Below are positions 23,867 through 31,858 of a DNA stretch of 64,000 nt, piece after piece (the stretch's first letter is position 1; each line of letters starts with the position of its first letter). A program made the translations under genes and the position numbers. The notes under the pieces were generated by a model that saw only the letters and a list, made by a program, of their open reading frames with translations, made no database searches and was not told the origin of the DNA. This DNA comes from R-RK-3 sp031399085 (GTDB taxonomy: Bacteria; Pseudomonadota; Alphaproteobacteria; Rhizobiales; Rhodomicrobiaceae): contig JANNOQ010000107.1 of NCBI GenBank assembly GCA_031399085.1, positions 48,265 to 112,264 of the forward strand. Reading direction: 5' to 3'.

Positions 23867-24229
23867 TCATTCGGGCGCTTGGTCCCGCAGATTCGCCAAG
23901 GCGGCAGGAAGCGGCGTCTCATCGGCAAGCTGGTCGATGCGAAGGAGGAGGCGGTGCAGCGCCTCCCCCTCATCGCTCAAGCTGTAGGATACGTTGAGCG
24001 GGTAGACCCCCGCATCGACGCGGCCGACGAGGCCTAGATCTTCCATATGCTTCAGCCGCGCCGACAAGACCCGCGCGGAGATGTCGCCCGGCATGGCGCG
24101 AGACAATTCGCTGAAGCGAAGGCTGCCATTCTGCCCCAAGACCCAGACAATATGAGCCGTCCATTGCGGCGCGAAAAACTTTAAGATGCGATCGAGCGGG
24201 CAGCCTTTCGGAACGGCGCTTTCAGGCAT
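23867..24229 (-). CDS. HxlR family transcriptional regulator
   Basis: A winged-helix regulator of 120 residues with the family core CPLDRILKFFAPQWTAHIVWVLGQNGSLRFSELSRAMPGDISARVLSARLKHMEDLGLVGR. HxlR proteins are often redox- or quinone-sensing repressors through an N-terminal Cys; here Cys9 (VPKGCPLD) is in that position. The ATG at 24229 has GGAGAT upstream; an earlier ATG at 24250 does not. It is divergent from the YcaC-like gene and is probably its regulator, acting on the repeat at 24268-24287. Confidence 0.9.
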   Translation of the reverse strand: MPESAVPKGCPLDRILKFFAPQWTAHIVWVLGQNGSLRFSELSRAMPGDISARVLSARLKHMEDLGLVGRVDAGVYPLNVSYSLSDEGEALHRLLLRIDQLADETPLPAALANLRDQAPE

Positions 24230-24267
24230 TTCCAGATCTCCGTTTTTCATCCAGAGGACGGATTCCC

Positions 24268-24287
24268 GATAGTTACGAGATAGTTAC
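24268..24287. promoter_or_regulatory. Candidate HxlR operator: direct repeat of GATAGTTAC
   Basis: Two perfect copies of GATAGTTAC (24268-24276 and 24279-24287) with an 11-bp period, one helical turn, followed by TACTAG. It is located 39 bp upstream of the hxlR start in the divergent intergenic region. Same-face tandem half-sites suit a dimeric winged-helix regulator. Confidence 0.45.
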
Positions 24288-24428
24288 TACTAGCCAGGCG
24301 ACCGTTGACAGCCTAAATGGCGCAGCAGGTTTTGTAACGTCTCCGGCGTAACAACGGTGTCGCAGAGGCCGATTAAGACGTTCCCCTACGAGCATCGACG
24401 CCCTTCTACCCTTTGTGGAGCCCGGATC

Positions 24429-25115
24429 ATGCCGAACTATCTCGAGCTGCTCACCCCGCATAACTGCCAGCTTATCTTTATCGACCATCAGCCGCAAATG
24501 GCCTTCGGCGTGCAAAGTATCGACCGGCAGACGCTGAAAAACAACACGGTCGCCCTCGCCAAAGCCGCCAAGCTTTTCAACATCCCGACGATCATCACGA
24601 CGGTCGAGACGGAAGGCTTTTCCGGCTACGCCTACCCCGAGCTTCTCGCCGTCTTCCCCGATGCGCCGCTTCTGGAACGCAGCTCGATGAATTCCTGGGA
24701 CGACCAGAAAGTGCGCGACGCGCTTGCCAAGAACGGTCAGAAAAAAATCGTTGTTTCCGGGCTTTGGACGGAGGTTTGCAACAACTCTTTCGCCCTGTCC
24801 GCCATGCTCGAAGGCGGTTACGACATCTACATGGTCGCCGATGCCTCCGGCGGGACATCCAAGGAAGCGCATGACTATGGCATGCAGCGCATGATTCAGG
24901 CCGGCGTCGTGCCGGTGACCTGGCAGCAGGTGCTGCTCGAATGGCAGCGCGATTGGGCGCGCAAAGACACCTATGATGCCGTGATCGCCGTTGTTAAGGA
25001 GCATTCCGGCGCTTATGGCATGGGCGTCGATTACGCTTACACCATGGTCCACAAGGCGCCCGAGCGCGTCACACATGGCCAACGCCTCGCGCCGGTTCCG
25101 GCGGCCTCCGCGTAA
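24429..25115 (+). CDS. Isochorismatase-like hydrolase, YcaC family
   Basis: A 228-residue cysteine hydrolase of the YcaC group. Asp19 (FIDHQ), Arg84 (LLERSSMNSWDD) and Cys117 (TEVCNNS) match the family triad, in which Arg takes the place of the Lys of true isochorismatases. GYDIYMVADASGGTSKEAHDYGMQRMIQAGVVPVTW is also characteristic. The reaction of YcaC proteins is unproven. It is divergent from HxlR and leads the operon with an exported amidohydrolase 25 bp downstream. Confidence 0.88.
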   Translation: MPNYLELLTPHNCQLIFIDHQPQMAFGVQSIDRQTLKNNTVALAKAAKLFNIPTIITTVETEGFSGYAYPELLAVFPDAPLLERSSMNSWDDQKVRDALAKNGQKKIVVSGLWTEVCNNSFALSAMLEGGYDIYMVADASGGTSKEAHDYGMQRMIQAGVVPVTWQQVLLEWQRDWARKDTYDAVIAVVKEHSGAYGMGVDYAYTMVHKAPERVTHGQRLAPVPAASA

Positions 25116-25140
25116 ACACCAAGCAAACAGGTCCAATCCC

Positions 25141-27120
25141 ATGAAAACGCCTTCATTAACTCGCCGCCAGATCAACGCCGGAGCCGCTGGGCTCGGCGCG
25201 GCCGCTCTGTTGGGCTTTTCGGCCAGCTCGCAATCGCAGCAAGCAAGCGCCGTCCTATCTCCCGAAACAATCCTGATGAACGGCAAGATCACCACGCTCG
25301 ACCGCGCCAACCCGGAAGCGCAGGCGGTCGCGATCGGCGAGGGCCGCATTCTCGCCGCCGGGACAAATGACGACATCATGCGGCTCCGCGCTGCCGGCAC
25401 CCAAATCATCGACCTGGGCGGTAGGCGCGTCATTCCCGGCCTCAATGACAGCCACACCCATCTCATTCGCGGCGGCCTGAACTATAATTTGGAGCTGCGC
25501 TGGGAAAGCGTGCCCTCCATCGCCGACGCGCTGCGGATGTTGAAGGAGCAGGCCGCGCGCACGCCCGCGCCGCAATGGGTGCGCGTGGTCGGCGGCTGGT
25601 CGGAGTTCCAATTCGCCGAGAAGCGGATGCCGACGCTGGCTGAGATCAACGCGGCCGCGCCGGAAACGCCGGTGTTCGTGCTGCATCTTTATTCGAGCGC
25701 GCTACTCAACAAAGCCGCGCTGAACGCTCTAGGCTTCACCAAGGACACGCCCAACCCGCCTGGCGGGGTCATCGAGAAGGACGCGGCAGGCAATCCGACG
25801 GGACTGTTGGTCGCCAAGCCCGCCGCGCTGATCCTTTACTCGACGCTCGCGCGCGGCCCAAAGCTGCCGATCGAGGACCAGATCAACTCGACCCGGCACT
25901 ATATGCGCGAGATGAACCGGCTCGGCATTACCAGCGTCATCGATGCCGGCGGCGGCGGGCAGAATTTCCCCGATGACTATGCGGTGATCCAGAGGCTGCA
26001 TGATGACGGGCAGCTCACGGTGCGCGTCGCCTATAATCTCTTCGCGCAGAAGGCGGGCGGTGAATTGGCGGACTATCAGCGCTGGACGGGCATGACGTCG
26101 CCGGGCGCGGGCACGGCCATGTACCGCATGAATGGCGCTGGGGAGAACATCGCTTGGTCGGCGGCCGATTTTGAGAACTTCCTTGAGCCGCGCCCCGAAC
26201 CCCAGCCGACGATGGAAAGCGAGCTGGAGCCGATCGTCGAGCTGCTGGCGACGAAGGAATGGCCGTTCCGCATTCACGCGACTTATGACCAGACCATCGA
26301 CCGCTTCCTGACGCTCTTCGAGCGGGTGAACGGCAAGACGCCGTTCAAGACGCGGTTCATCATCGACCATGCCGAGACGATTACGCCCCGCAACATCGAG
26401 CGCATCAAGGCGATGGGCGGCGGCATCGCGATCCAGCACCGGATGGCGTTCCAGGGCGAATATTTCGTCAACCGTTATGGCGCGAAAGCCGCCGAGCTGA
26501 CGCCACCGGTCGCGAAGATGCTGGAGATGGACTTGCCCGTCGGCGCGGGGACCGATGCAACGCGCGTTTCATCCTACGATCCTTGGGTGGCGCTCTATTG
26601 GCTGACGACGGGCAAGACCCTCGGCGGTTTGCGGCTCTATTCGGAGGCCAATACCCTCGACCGCGAAAGCGCCCTGCGGATTTGGACGAAAGGCTCGGCT
26701 TGGTTCTCCGGCGAATCGGATGTGAAGGGCACGCTCGCACCCGGCCAATATGCCGATCTGGCGGTGCTTTCGGCGGATTATCTCACGGTGCCCGCCGAAG
26801 AAATCCGGCGGCTCGCAGCAGTCATGACGCTGGTCGGCGGTAAAATCGTATACGGATCGGATGCGTTCAAGAGCTTCGACCCGCCCCTGCCGCCCGTCAG
26901 CCCGTCCTGGTCTCCGGTTGCAAAATTCGACGCGCCGGGCCTGCGCACAACCCAACTGGCGCAGCCGCAAACGCAGCACGCGCGTGCCTGCAATGATGGC
27001 TGCGCTTCGGCTTGCGGGATGCATGGCCACAACCATCAGATCGCCTGGACGACGCCGATCCCTGCCGCCGACCTGAAATCCTTTTGGGGCGCGCTCGGCT
27101 GCTCCTGCTTTGCGGCCTAG
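25141..27120 (+). CDS. Tat-exported YtcJ-like amidohydrolase with Cys-rich C-terminal tail
   Basis: A 659-residue amidohydrolase of the YtcJ/exoenzyme-regulatory type. SLTRRQINAGAAGLGAAALLGF is a Tat-like signal. The metal site is seen in GLNDSHTHLIRG (HxH), FRIHATYD, FIIDHAETI and AGTDATRVSSYDPW, and the C-terminal small beta domain in GTLAPGQYADLAVLSADYLTV. The last 60 residues form an unusual extension with Cys pairs (ACNDGCASACGMHGHNH and GCSCFAA), perhaps a metal or disulfide module. The substrate is unknown; N-acyl or amide compounds are typical. Confidence 0.87.
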   Translation: MKTPSLTRRQINAGAAGLGAAALLGFSASSQSQQASAVLSPETILMNGKITTLDRANPEAQAVAIGEGRILAAGTNDDIMRLRAAGTQIIDLGGRRVIPGLNDSHTHLIRGGLNYNLELRWESVPSIADALRMLKEQAARTPAPQWVRVVGGWSEFQFAEKRMPTLAEINAAAPETPVFVLHLYSSALLNKAALNALGFTKDTPNPPGGVIEKDAAGNPTGLLVAKPAALILYSTLARGPKLPIEDQINSTRHYMREMNRLGITSVIDAGGGGQNFPDDYAVIQRLHDDGQLTVRVAYNLFAQKAGGELADYQRWTGMTSPGAGTAMYRMNGAGENIAWSAADFENFLEPRPEPQPTMESELEPIVELLATKEWPFRIHATYDQTIDRFLTLFERVNGKTPFKTRFIIDHAETITPRNIERIKAMGGGIAIQHRMAFQGEYFVNRYGAKAAELTPPVAKMLEMDLPVGAGTDATRVSSYDPWVALYWLTTGKTLGGLRLYSEANTLDRESALRIWTKGSAWFSGESDVKGTLAPGQYADLAVLSADYLTVPAEEIRRLAAVMTLVGGKIVYGSDAFKSFDPPLPPVSPSWSPVAKFDAPGLRTTQLAQPQTQHARACNDGCASACGMHGHNHQIAWTTPIPAADLKSFWGALGCSCFAA

Positions 27121-27121
27121 C

Positions 27122-27511
27122 ATGACACGAGCGATCTATAGTGTGGCGGTTCTGCTCCTCACATCGGCGTTTTGGCTGTCGGGCGTCTTCAAGGCGCTCG
27201 ACTTCCCGGCCGCCATTGCCGAAGTGCGCGGCCTGACGGGTTTGGAGCCTGCCGAGATCATCGCGGGGGTGGTTATCGCGGTTCAGCTTGGCGGCTCATT
27301 GCTCCTGCTGATCGGCGGGCGCGCGGCGATCCTCGGCGCCCTCGCGCTTGGCGGGTTCACTATCGCGGCGACTCTGCTCGCCCATAGCTGGTGGACGAAG
27401 GAAGGCGTCGAACGCATCCGCGATTTCAACATTTTCTGGGAGCATATGGGTCTCGTCGGCGGCTTTATGCTGGCGGCGCTCGCCGCGCAAAAGATAAGGG
27501 AAAAGGTGTAG
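27122..27511 (+). CDS. DoxX family membrane protein
   Basis: A 129-residue integral membrane protein with four hydrophobic segments (about 4-23, 46-64, 69-86 and 104-121). It shows the DoxX-like SGVFKALDFPAAIAEVRGLTG at the first loop and NIFWEHMGLVGGFMLAAL at the end. DoxX/MhqP proteins accompany quinone- and thiol-stress genes in other bacteria. It starts 1 bp after the amidohydrolase stop and abuts DUF1275, so it is in one operon. No reaction can be assigned. Confidence 0.8.
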   Translation: MTRAIYSVAVLLLTSAFWLSGVFKALDFPAAIAEVRGLTGLEPAEIIAGVVIAVQLGGSLLLLIGGRAAILGALALGGFTIAATLLAHSWWTKEGVERIRDFNIFWEHMGLVGGFMLAALAAQKIREKV

Positions 27512-28174
27512 ATGCCAGCGCTCTTTCCCGTCATCGGCTTAAGCTTCGTGGCAGGGTTCGTGGACACGGTCGGGTTTATCGCGCTGTTCGGCCTTTTCAC
27601 CGCGCATGTGACCGGCAACTTCGTGCTCCTGGGCGCGGGGCTGGCGGGGCAATCGGCCGGCGTCGTCACCAAGCTTTTGGCGCTTCCGATATTCATCCTC
27701 GTCGTGGCCCTGGTGACCGTCGCGGTTCGCCGCGCAGAAGCAGACGGCCGCAATCTGGCATTTCCCGTCATTCTGGCGCAAATCGCGCTCCTGTTCCTGT
27801 TCATGCTGGCAGGGATTTCGACCGCGCCCTTCGATCATCCGGATTCCCTTGATGCGGCGCTGACGGGTTTGACCGGCGTGGCCGCAATGAGTGTGCAAAA
27901 CGCAGCCGGCCGTCTGACGCAGCTTGGGACGCCGACAACGGTCATGACCGGCAATGTGACGCAAGCGGTGATCGACGCGGTCGATATGCTTCGCGGCAAC
28001 GAAAAGGGCGATGGAGCGCGGATCAGAAGTCTGGCCAGCGCCGTCATCGGCTTTGCCGCCGGAGCTCTTTGCGGCGCTCTGGGTTACATCACGCTGTCCT
28101 ATGCGAGCCTGACGGCGCCGATCCTCGTGCTGCTAATCTTGGCGTTCGCGCCGGCAAAAATTCGAGGTAGGTAA
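27512..28174 (+). CDS. YoaK family (DUF1275) membrane protein
   Basis: A 220-residue protein with about six membrane helices. SFVAGFVDTVGFIALFGLFTAHVTGNFVLLGA at the N-terminus and AMSVQNAAGRLTQLGTPTTVMTGNVTQAVID in the middle are the two internally related DUF1275 motifs. The function is unknown; a small-solute or small-anion channel has been suggested for relatives. The ATG follows the DoxX stop directly and the stop is 1 bp before the esterase gene. Confidence 0.9.
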   Translation: MPALFPVIGLSFVAGFVDTVGFIALFGLFTAHVTGNFVLLGAGLAGQSAGVVTKLLALPIFILVVALVTVAVRRAEADGRNLAFPVILAQIALLFLFMLAGISTAPFDHPDSLDAALTGLTGVAAMSVQNAAGRLTQLGTPTTVMTGNVTQAVIDAVDMLRGNEKGDGARIRSLASAVIGFAAGALCGALGYITLSYASLTAPILVLLILAFAPAKIRGR

Positions 28175-28175
28175 A

Positions 28176-28802
28176 ATGAGCACCGATCTAGGTTTCATTC
28201 ATCGGTTCGAGCGGGGCGACAATGGGAACACGCTGCTGTTGCTGCATGGCACGGGCGGCGACGAGCGCGACCTGATCGGCCTCGGTCAGGAAGTCGCGCC
28301 GGGCTGGGCGCTGCTCTCGCCGCGTGGGAAAGTGCTCGAAAACGGCATGGCCCGGTTTTTCAAACGCATGTCGGAAGGGGTGTTCGACTTGCCGGACTTG
28401 AAGGCGCGCGCGGCCGAACTTGCCGATTTTGCCGCCGCCGCCTCAGCCCATTATCGGTTCGACCACACGCGGCTTTTCGCGCTCGGCTATTCCAATGGCG
28501 CCAATGTCGCCGCCGCCATGATGCTGTTGCGGCCCGAGTCGCTGCGCGGCGCGGCCTTGCTGCGGGCGATGGTCCCGTTCGAGCCGGAGACACGCGCCGA
28601 CCTGGCCGGCCGATCGGTGCTGCTGCTGTCAGGCCAGCTCGACCCGCTGATGCCGGCCGCCCAATCGGGCCGCCTGGAGGCCATGTTCGCCGAACGCGGC
28701 GCGTCGGTCGAGCGGCACCTCCTGCCCGCCGCGCACGGATTGACGCAGGCCGATGTGAATCTGACGCGGCAATGGCTGAGCGGCCTAAACGACAGCGGCT
28801 GA
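28176..28802 (+). CDS. Carboxylesterase/phospholipase-type alpha/beta hydrolase, MhqD-like
   Basis: A compact alpha/beta hydrolase of 208 residues. LLLHGTGGDERDL is the oxyanion segment, Ser106 lies in LGYSNGAN, Asp156 in SGQLDPLMP and His187 in PAAHGLT, giving a complete triad. The layout matches the MhqD/YfhR carboxylesterases linked to quinone stress. With an HxlR regulator and a DoxX protein nearby this recalls Mhq-type detoxification regulons, though no glyoxalase-type dioxygenase is present here. Confidence 0.87.
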   Translation: MSTDLGFIHRFERGDNGNTLLLLHGTGGDERDLIGLGQEVAPGWALLSPRGKVLENGMARFFKRMSEGVFDLPDLKARAAELADFAAAASAHYRFDHTRLFALGYSNGANVAAAMMLLRPESLRGAALLRAMVPFEPETRADLAGRSVLLLSGQLDPLMPAAQSGRLEAMFAERGASVERHLLPAAHGLTQADVNLTRQWLSGLNDSG

Positions 28803-29063
28803 TGGTCTCAGGTGTTTAATCCCTTCTGTAATCCGATCCCTCGCATCAAGGGAAAAAGTGGCCGCGCACTCCGCTTCCGCTATCGCGGGCAGAGCTGGAG
28901 AAATTTCCGGTGTAATGAACGCTGTTCTTGACCCATTGCGGACACCACCGGGACCCAGTTAAAGTCCAGCGTGCGAGCTTGCGCCTCTCCATGCTATGCA
29001 GTGAGCTTCTATCCACTCGAAACCGGAGGCGTCGAGCTTGACACGAGAGAAGGGTGGGCGGTC

Positions 29064-29345
29064 ATGAGCAAGCGCTTCCTGAGGTGGGCCGAGACATGGA
29101 TCGAGGAAAACATCCCTCCTGGCGCTAATCCCGACATTGAGAGCCACGAAGCGAGGGCAAAGCGACTGTCGGAGAAGCTGTTGGCCGAGGCGACCGAGGA
29201 CGGCTTCACAAGCTTAGAGGTTGAGGAGGAGATGGAGCGCGTTTCGCCCCTCGTGCTGGCCGCAGTCTCGGACAGCACCGACTTCGACATCGATGCCTAT
29301 CATCTCAAGTCGCAACTGGCGCGGGAGAATGAAGATGGCGACTGA
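29064..29345 (+). CDS. DUF768 family protein
   Basis: A 93-residue acidic, helical protein. FLRWAETWIEENI, then ARAKRLSEKLLAEATEDGFTSLEVEEEMERVSPLVLAAVSD resembles DUF768, a family found chiefly in Mesorhizobium and relatives. The function is unknown. I start at ATG 29064; the frame runs back to 28971 but that stretch lacks similarity. The gap before it (28803-29063) holds no gene and only a fragment of the CCGGGACCCAG repeat. Confidence 0.65.
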   Translation: MSKRFLRWAETWIEENIPPGANPDIESHEARAKRLSEKLLAEATEDGFTSLEVEEEMERVSPLVLAAVSDSTDFDIDAYHLKSQLARENEDGD

Positions 29346-29570
29346 GCCGGCGACAATTGCGACGATGAGCTGACCATGACACTCTCCGCAAATCATGGTA
29401 TGCTTAGCGCAAAGCATCGAAGCCCGCGCGCCTAGGACTGGACGGCCTAGGAAAAACGCCTGAGACACTACCGACTGTGGCGTTCGCGGCCCAGAGCCAT
29501 CAATTGATTGACCGGCTTGAGACGAAATCCCCGCGAATTCGGCGATCCAGTCCACTATTGCGTCTGCTGA

Positions 29571-29600
29571 ATACTGGGTCCCCGCTTCGCGGGGATTTCA
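29571..29600. repeat. REP-like palindrome, related to the 22.2-kb repeat
   Basis: ATACTGGG followed by a perfect 7-bp hairpin TCCCCGC-TTC-GCGGGGA (29579-29595). The TACTGGGTCCCC unit is the reverse complement of the GGGGACCCAGTA at 22171-22182, so both are copies of one repeat. It lies 31 bp beyond the stop of the acyl-CoA synthetase gene and could act as its terminator. The rest of the 29346-29630 gap has no visible gene. Confidence 0.6.
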
Positions 29601-29630
29601 AAAAGTGTGCTTACCGAAATTGATCATTCT

Positions 29631-31169
29631 CTAATTATCTGCTGACAGCAGCTTGGCCAAGCGTTCTCGCAGCTCCGTTTTCAGCACTTTGCCGTAATTG
29701 TTCTTCGGCAACTCAGCGACCGGGAAATACGCCTTCGGCCGCTTGAACCGGGCGATCTGTTCCTGGCAATGCCGATCGAGCGCCGTCTCGTCTAACGCCG
29801 CCCCGCTTGCCGAAACCACGAAGGCCACGACGTCCTCGCCCCATTCGGCGCTGGTCCGCCCCACCACGGACACCTCGGCGACGGACGGATGCAATAGCAG
29901 CGCCTCCTCCACCTCGCGCGGATAGATGTTGCTGCCGCCGGAGATGATGACATCCTTCGAGCGGTCCTTCAGCGTCAGAAACCCGTCCTCATCCATCGCG
30001 CCCATGTCGCCGGTCCAGAGCCAACCATTCCGCAAAGTCTCCGCCGTCGCCGCCGCGTTGCGCCAATAGCCGAGCATCACCGGCGCGCCGCGCACCAAGA
30101 CCTCGCCGGTCTCGCCGGGCGGCAGCGTGCGCCCCTCGGCATCGGCGACGCGCACCTCGACGCAGGACTGCGCCACGCCCACCGAGCCGAGCCGTTCGCG
30201 CCAACGCGGATGCCCCCGGTCGGCGACGAGATCGCGGGAAAGCGCGGTGATCGTCATCGGACTTTCACCCTGGCCATAAATCTGGATGAAGCGCGGCCCC
30301 ATGACGCGGACCGCTTCCTCGATGTCCGGCACGTACATCGGGCCGCCGCCATAGACGATGGAGCGCAGGCCATCGCCCGCCTCGCCGCTCGCCTTGGCGG
30401 TTTCGACGAGACGGCGCACCATCGTCGGCGCGGCGAACATGGTGATGCCGCCGAGCGTCCGGCCCAGCGCCAGAATTTCCGCCGGATCGAAGCCGCCGGA
30501 CTCCGGCACGACATGACGCGCGCCGCGTAGGACGTTGACGAAATTGTAAATCCCAGCGCCATGCGAGATCGGGGCGGCGTAAAGCCCGGCGTCGCCAGCC
30601 CGCGCCTCGTCGACATTGACGAAATAGGCAAAAGCCATGGCGTGGACATTGCCGTTGGAGATCATCACGCCTTTGGGCTTACCGGTCGTGCCCGAAGTGT
30701 AGAACAGCCAGGCGAGGTCGTCGCGGCCGCGCGGAACTGGCGCGGTCATCGGTTCAGCCCTGCGGAGGGCGGCAAATTCGGAACCGTCGGCGGCGATCAG
30801 GCGGGTGGACGCGGGCAGGATCGCGGCGAGTTCATGACACATATCTTCAAGCGCGAAGGCCAGCTTGGCTTCGGCATTCTCGATGATCCAGGCGGCTTCC
30901 TTTGAGTGGAGCTTATAGTTGATCGGGACGGTGGCCGCGCCTGCGAACCAGATGGCGTATAAAAGCTCAAGATAGCTGGTCGCGTTCGGCATGAAGATGG
31001 CTACGCGGTCGCCCCGCTGGATGCCGAACCGGTCGCCAAGCGCGGTAGCCATGCGCGCGGCGCCGCCCGCGAACCCGGCGTAATCCGCGACCATGCGCAT
31101 GCCGTTGAACAAAGCAGGCCGCTCAGGCGCGAGGCGGCCAGTCCGCACCAGCCATTCAGCAATGTTCAT
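29631..31169 (-). CDS. AMP-binding acyl-CoA synthetase
   Basis: An adenylate-forming ligase of 512 residues that activates a carboxylic acid to its CoA thioester. LAWLFYTSGTTGKPKGV is the P-loop-like motif, QIYGQGESPMTI the A5 region (aromatic acids or fatty acids usually have YGxTE, here YGQGE), GWLWTGDMGAMDEDGFLTLKDRSKDVIISGGSNIYPREVE spans A7-A8, and the C-terminal Lys lies in LPKNNYGKVLKTELR. YGQGE is typical of a subgroup of long- or medium-chain ligases. A strong GGAGGAG site precedes ATG 31169. Confidence 0.92.
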   Translation of the reverse strand: MNIAEWLVRTGRLAPERPALFNGMRMVADYAGFAGGAARMATALGDRFGIQRGDRVAIFMPNATSYLELLYAIWFAGAATVPINYKLHSKEAAWIIENAEAKLAFALEDMCHELAAILPASTRLIAADGSEFAALRRAEPMTAPVPRGRDDLAWLFYTSGTTGKPKGVMISNGNVHAMAFAYFVNVDEARAGDAGLYAAPISHGAGIYNFVNVLRGARHVVPESGGFDPAEILALGRTLGGITMFAAPTMVRRLVETAKASGEAGDGLRSIVYGGGPMYVPDIEEAVRVMGPRFIQIYGQGESPMTITALSRDLVADRGHPRWRERLGSVGVAQSCVEVRVADAEGRTLPPGETGEVLVRGAPVMLGYWRNAAATAETLRNGWLWTGDMGAMDEDGFLTLKDRSKDVIISGGSNIYPREVEEALLLHPSVAEVSVVGRTSAEWGEDVVAFVVSASGAALDETALDRHCQEQIARFKRPKAYFPVAELPKNNYGKVLKTELRERLAKLLSADN

Positions 31170-31273
31170 CCGAATCTCCTCCGATGTAGACAACGAAATG
31201 TGACATCCGGAATGTCCGTCCTGTTTTGAGGTGTCCGTTCACCAGCCGTAAACCCTTTTCCGCCATAAGTTTT

Positions 31274-31287
31274 ATGAGAGTTCTCAT
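31274..31287. promoter_or_regulatory. Palindrome ATGAGA-GT-TCTCAT upstream of the sigma/anti-sigma pair
   Basis: Perfect 6-bp arms around a 2-bp centre, 34 bp before the sigma-like gene and about 105 bp before the divergent acyl-CoA synthetase gene. It is a reasonable operator candidate. I found no ECF-type GGAAC/CGTT promoter with acceptable spacing here. Confidence 0.35.
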
Positions 31288-31321
31288 CATCGTTGCGATG
31301 TTCATGTGAGTGGGCCGGGTC

Positions 31322-31858
31322 ATGGGCTACGTTGTCGAGCAAAAGTCGCAGATCAATTCCGAGTTGGGTCTTGTCATGCCGCGCCTCAATTCATTCGCGG
31401 CGGCGTTGACTGGGAGCGAGTCCAAAGCCCAAGCCCTGCTGAAGGCGGCCCGCAATCATATCCTATCGCGCGTGTCGAAGGATCGCGGTCATACCCCTCT
31501 TGCGCTATGGGCCTTCACGCAAACCTATAGCATTTGGGTGAGCCGCATGAAGGGTGCGCCATCCGACCGTCCGGAAGCGGCCGATCCCCGGCTTTTCCAG
31601 CCGCGCAGCCGCGCCAATGACGGCGGCGCATCGGCGCGCTTCGCCATGCAGCTAGCGCAATTGTCCCCGCAGCGGCGCGCGACGCTGCATCTGGTCTATG
31701 GCGAAAGGCTGTCCTACGACGAGGTGGCGGAAATCTTCGGCGTGCCGGTTGCGACGGTCATCACGCGGCTGGCAAAATGTCATGAGGCGCTTGCCCAACC
31801 CGACGAGCGCGCGCAATTGGCTCCGGCATCGCCGCGCGCACAAGGGCGGGCCGCATGA
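31322..31858 (+). CDS. ECF-like sigma factor with degenerate region 2
   Basis: A 178-residue protein. The C-terminal half contains a good sigma-70 region 4 (LSPQRRATLHLVYGERLSYDEVAEIFGVPVATVITRLAKCHEAL). The N-terminal half (MPRLNSFAAALTGSESKAQALLKAARNHI...LWAFTQTYSIW) follows the outline of ECF region 2 but lacks the acidic DLVQE core, so promoter melting may be impaired. It overlaps the anti-sigma gene by ATGA. Start ATG 31322; a GTG lies at 31310. It could be a true sigma factor or a sigma-like adaptor. Confidence 0.75.
   Translation: MGYVVEQKSQINSELGLVMPRLNSFAAALTGSESKAQALLKAARNHILSRVSKDRGHTPLALWAFTQTYSIWVSRMKGAPSDRPEAADPRLFQPRSRANDGGASARFAMQLAQLSPQRRATLHLVYGERLSYDEVAEIFGVPVATVITRLAKCHEALAQPDERAQLAPASPRAQGRAA

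Noticed and set aside
24273..25466. Minus-strand open frame (397 codons) across the YcaC-like and amidohydrolase genes
   Set aside because: It spans two conserved plus-strand genes and their intergenic region and shows no recognisable motif.
28949..28970. Additional REP-like copy (CCGGGACCCAG)
   Set aside because: Only the right half of the unit is present with no pairing arm, so it is a fragment at most.
31209..31239. ECF-type promoter (GGAAT...CGTT) before the sigma-like gene
   Set aside because: The spacing is 22 bases rather than the 16-19 normally seen, and the first box is imperfect.
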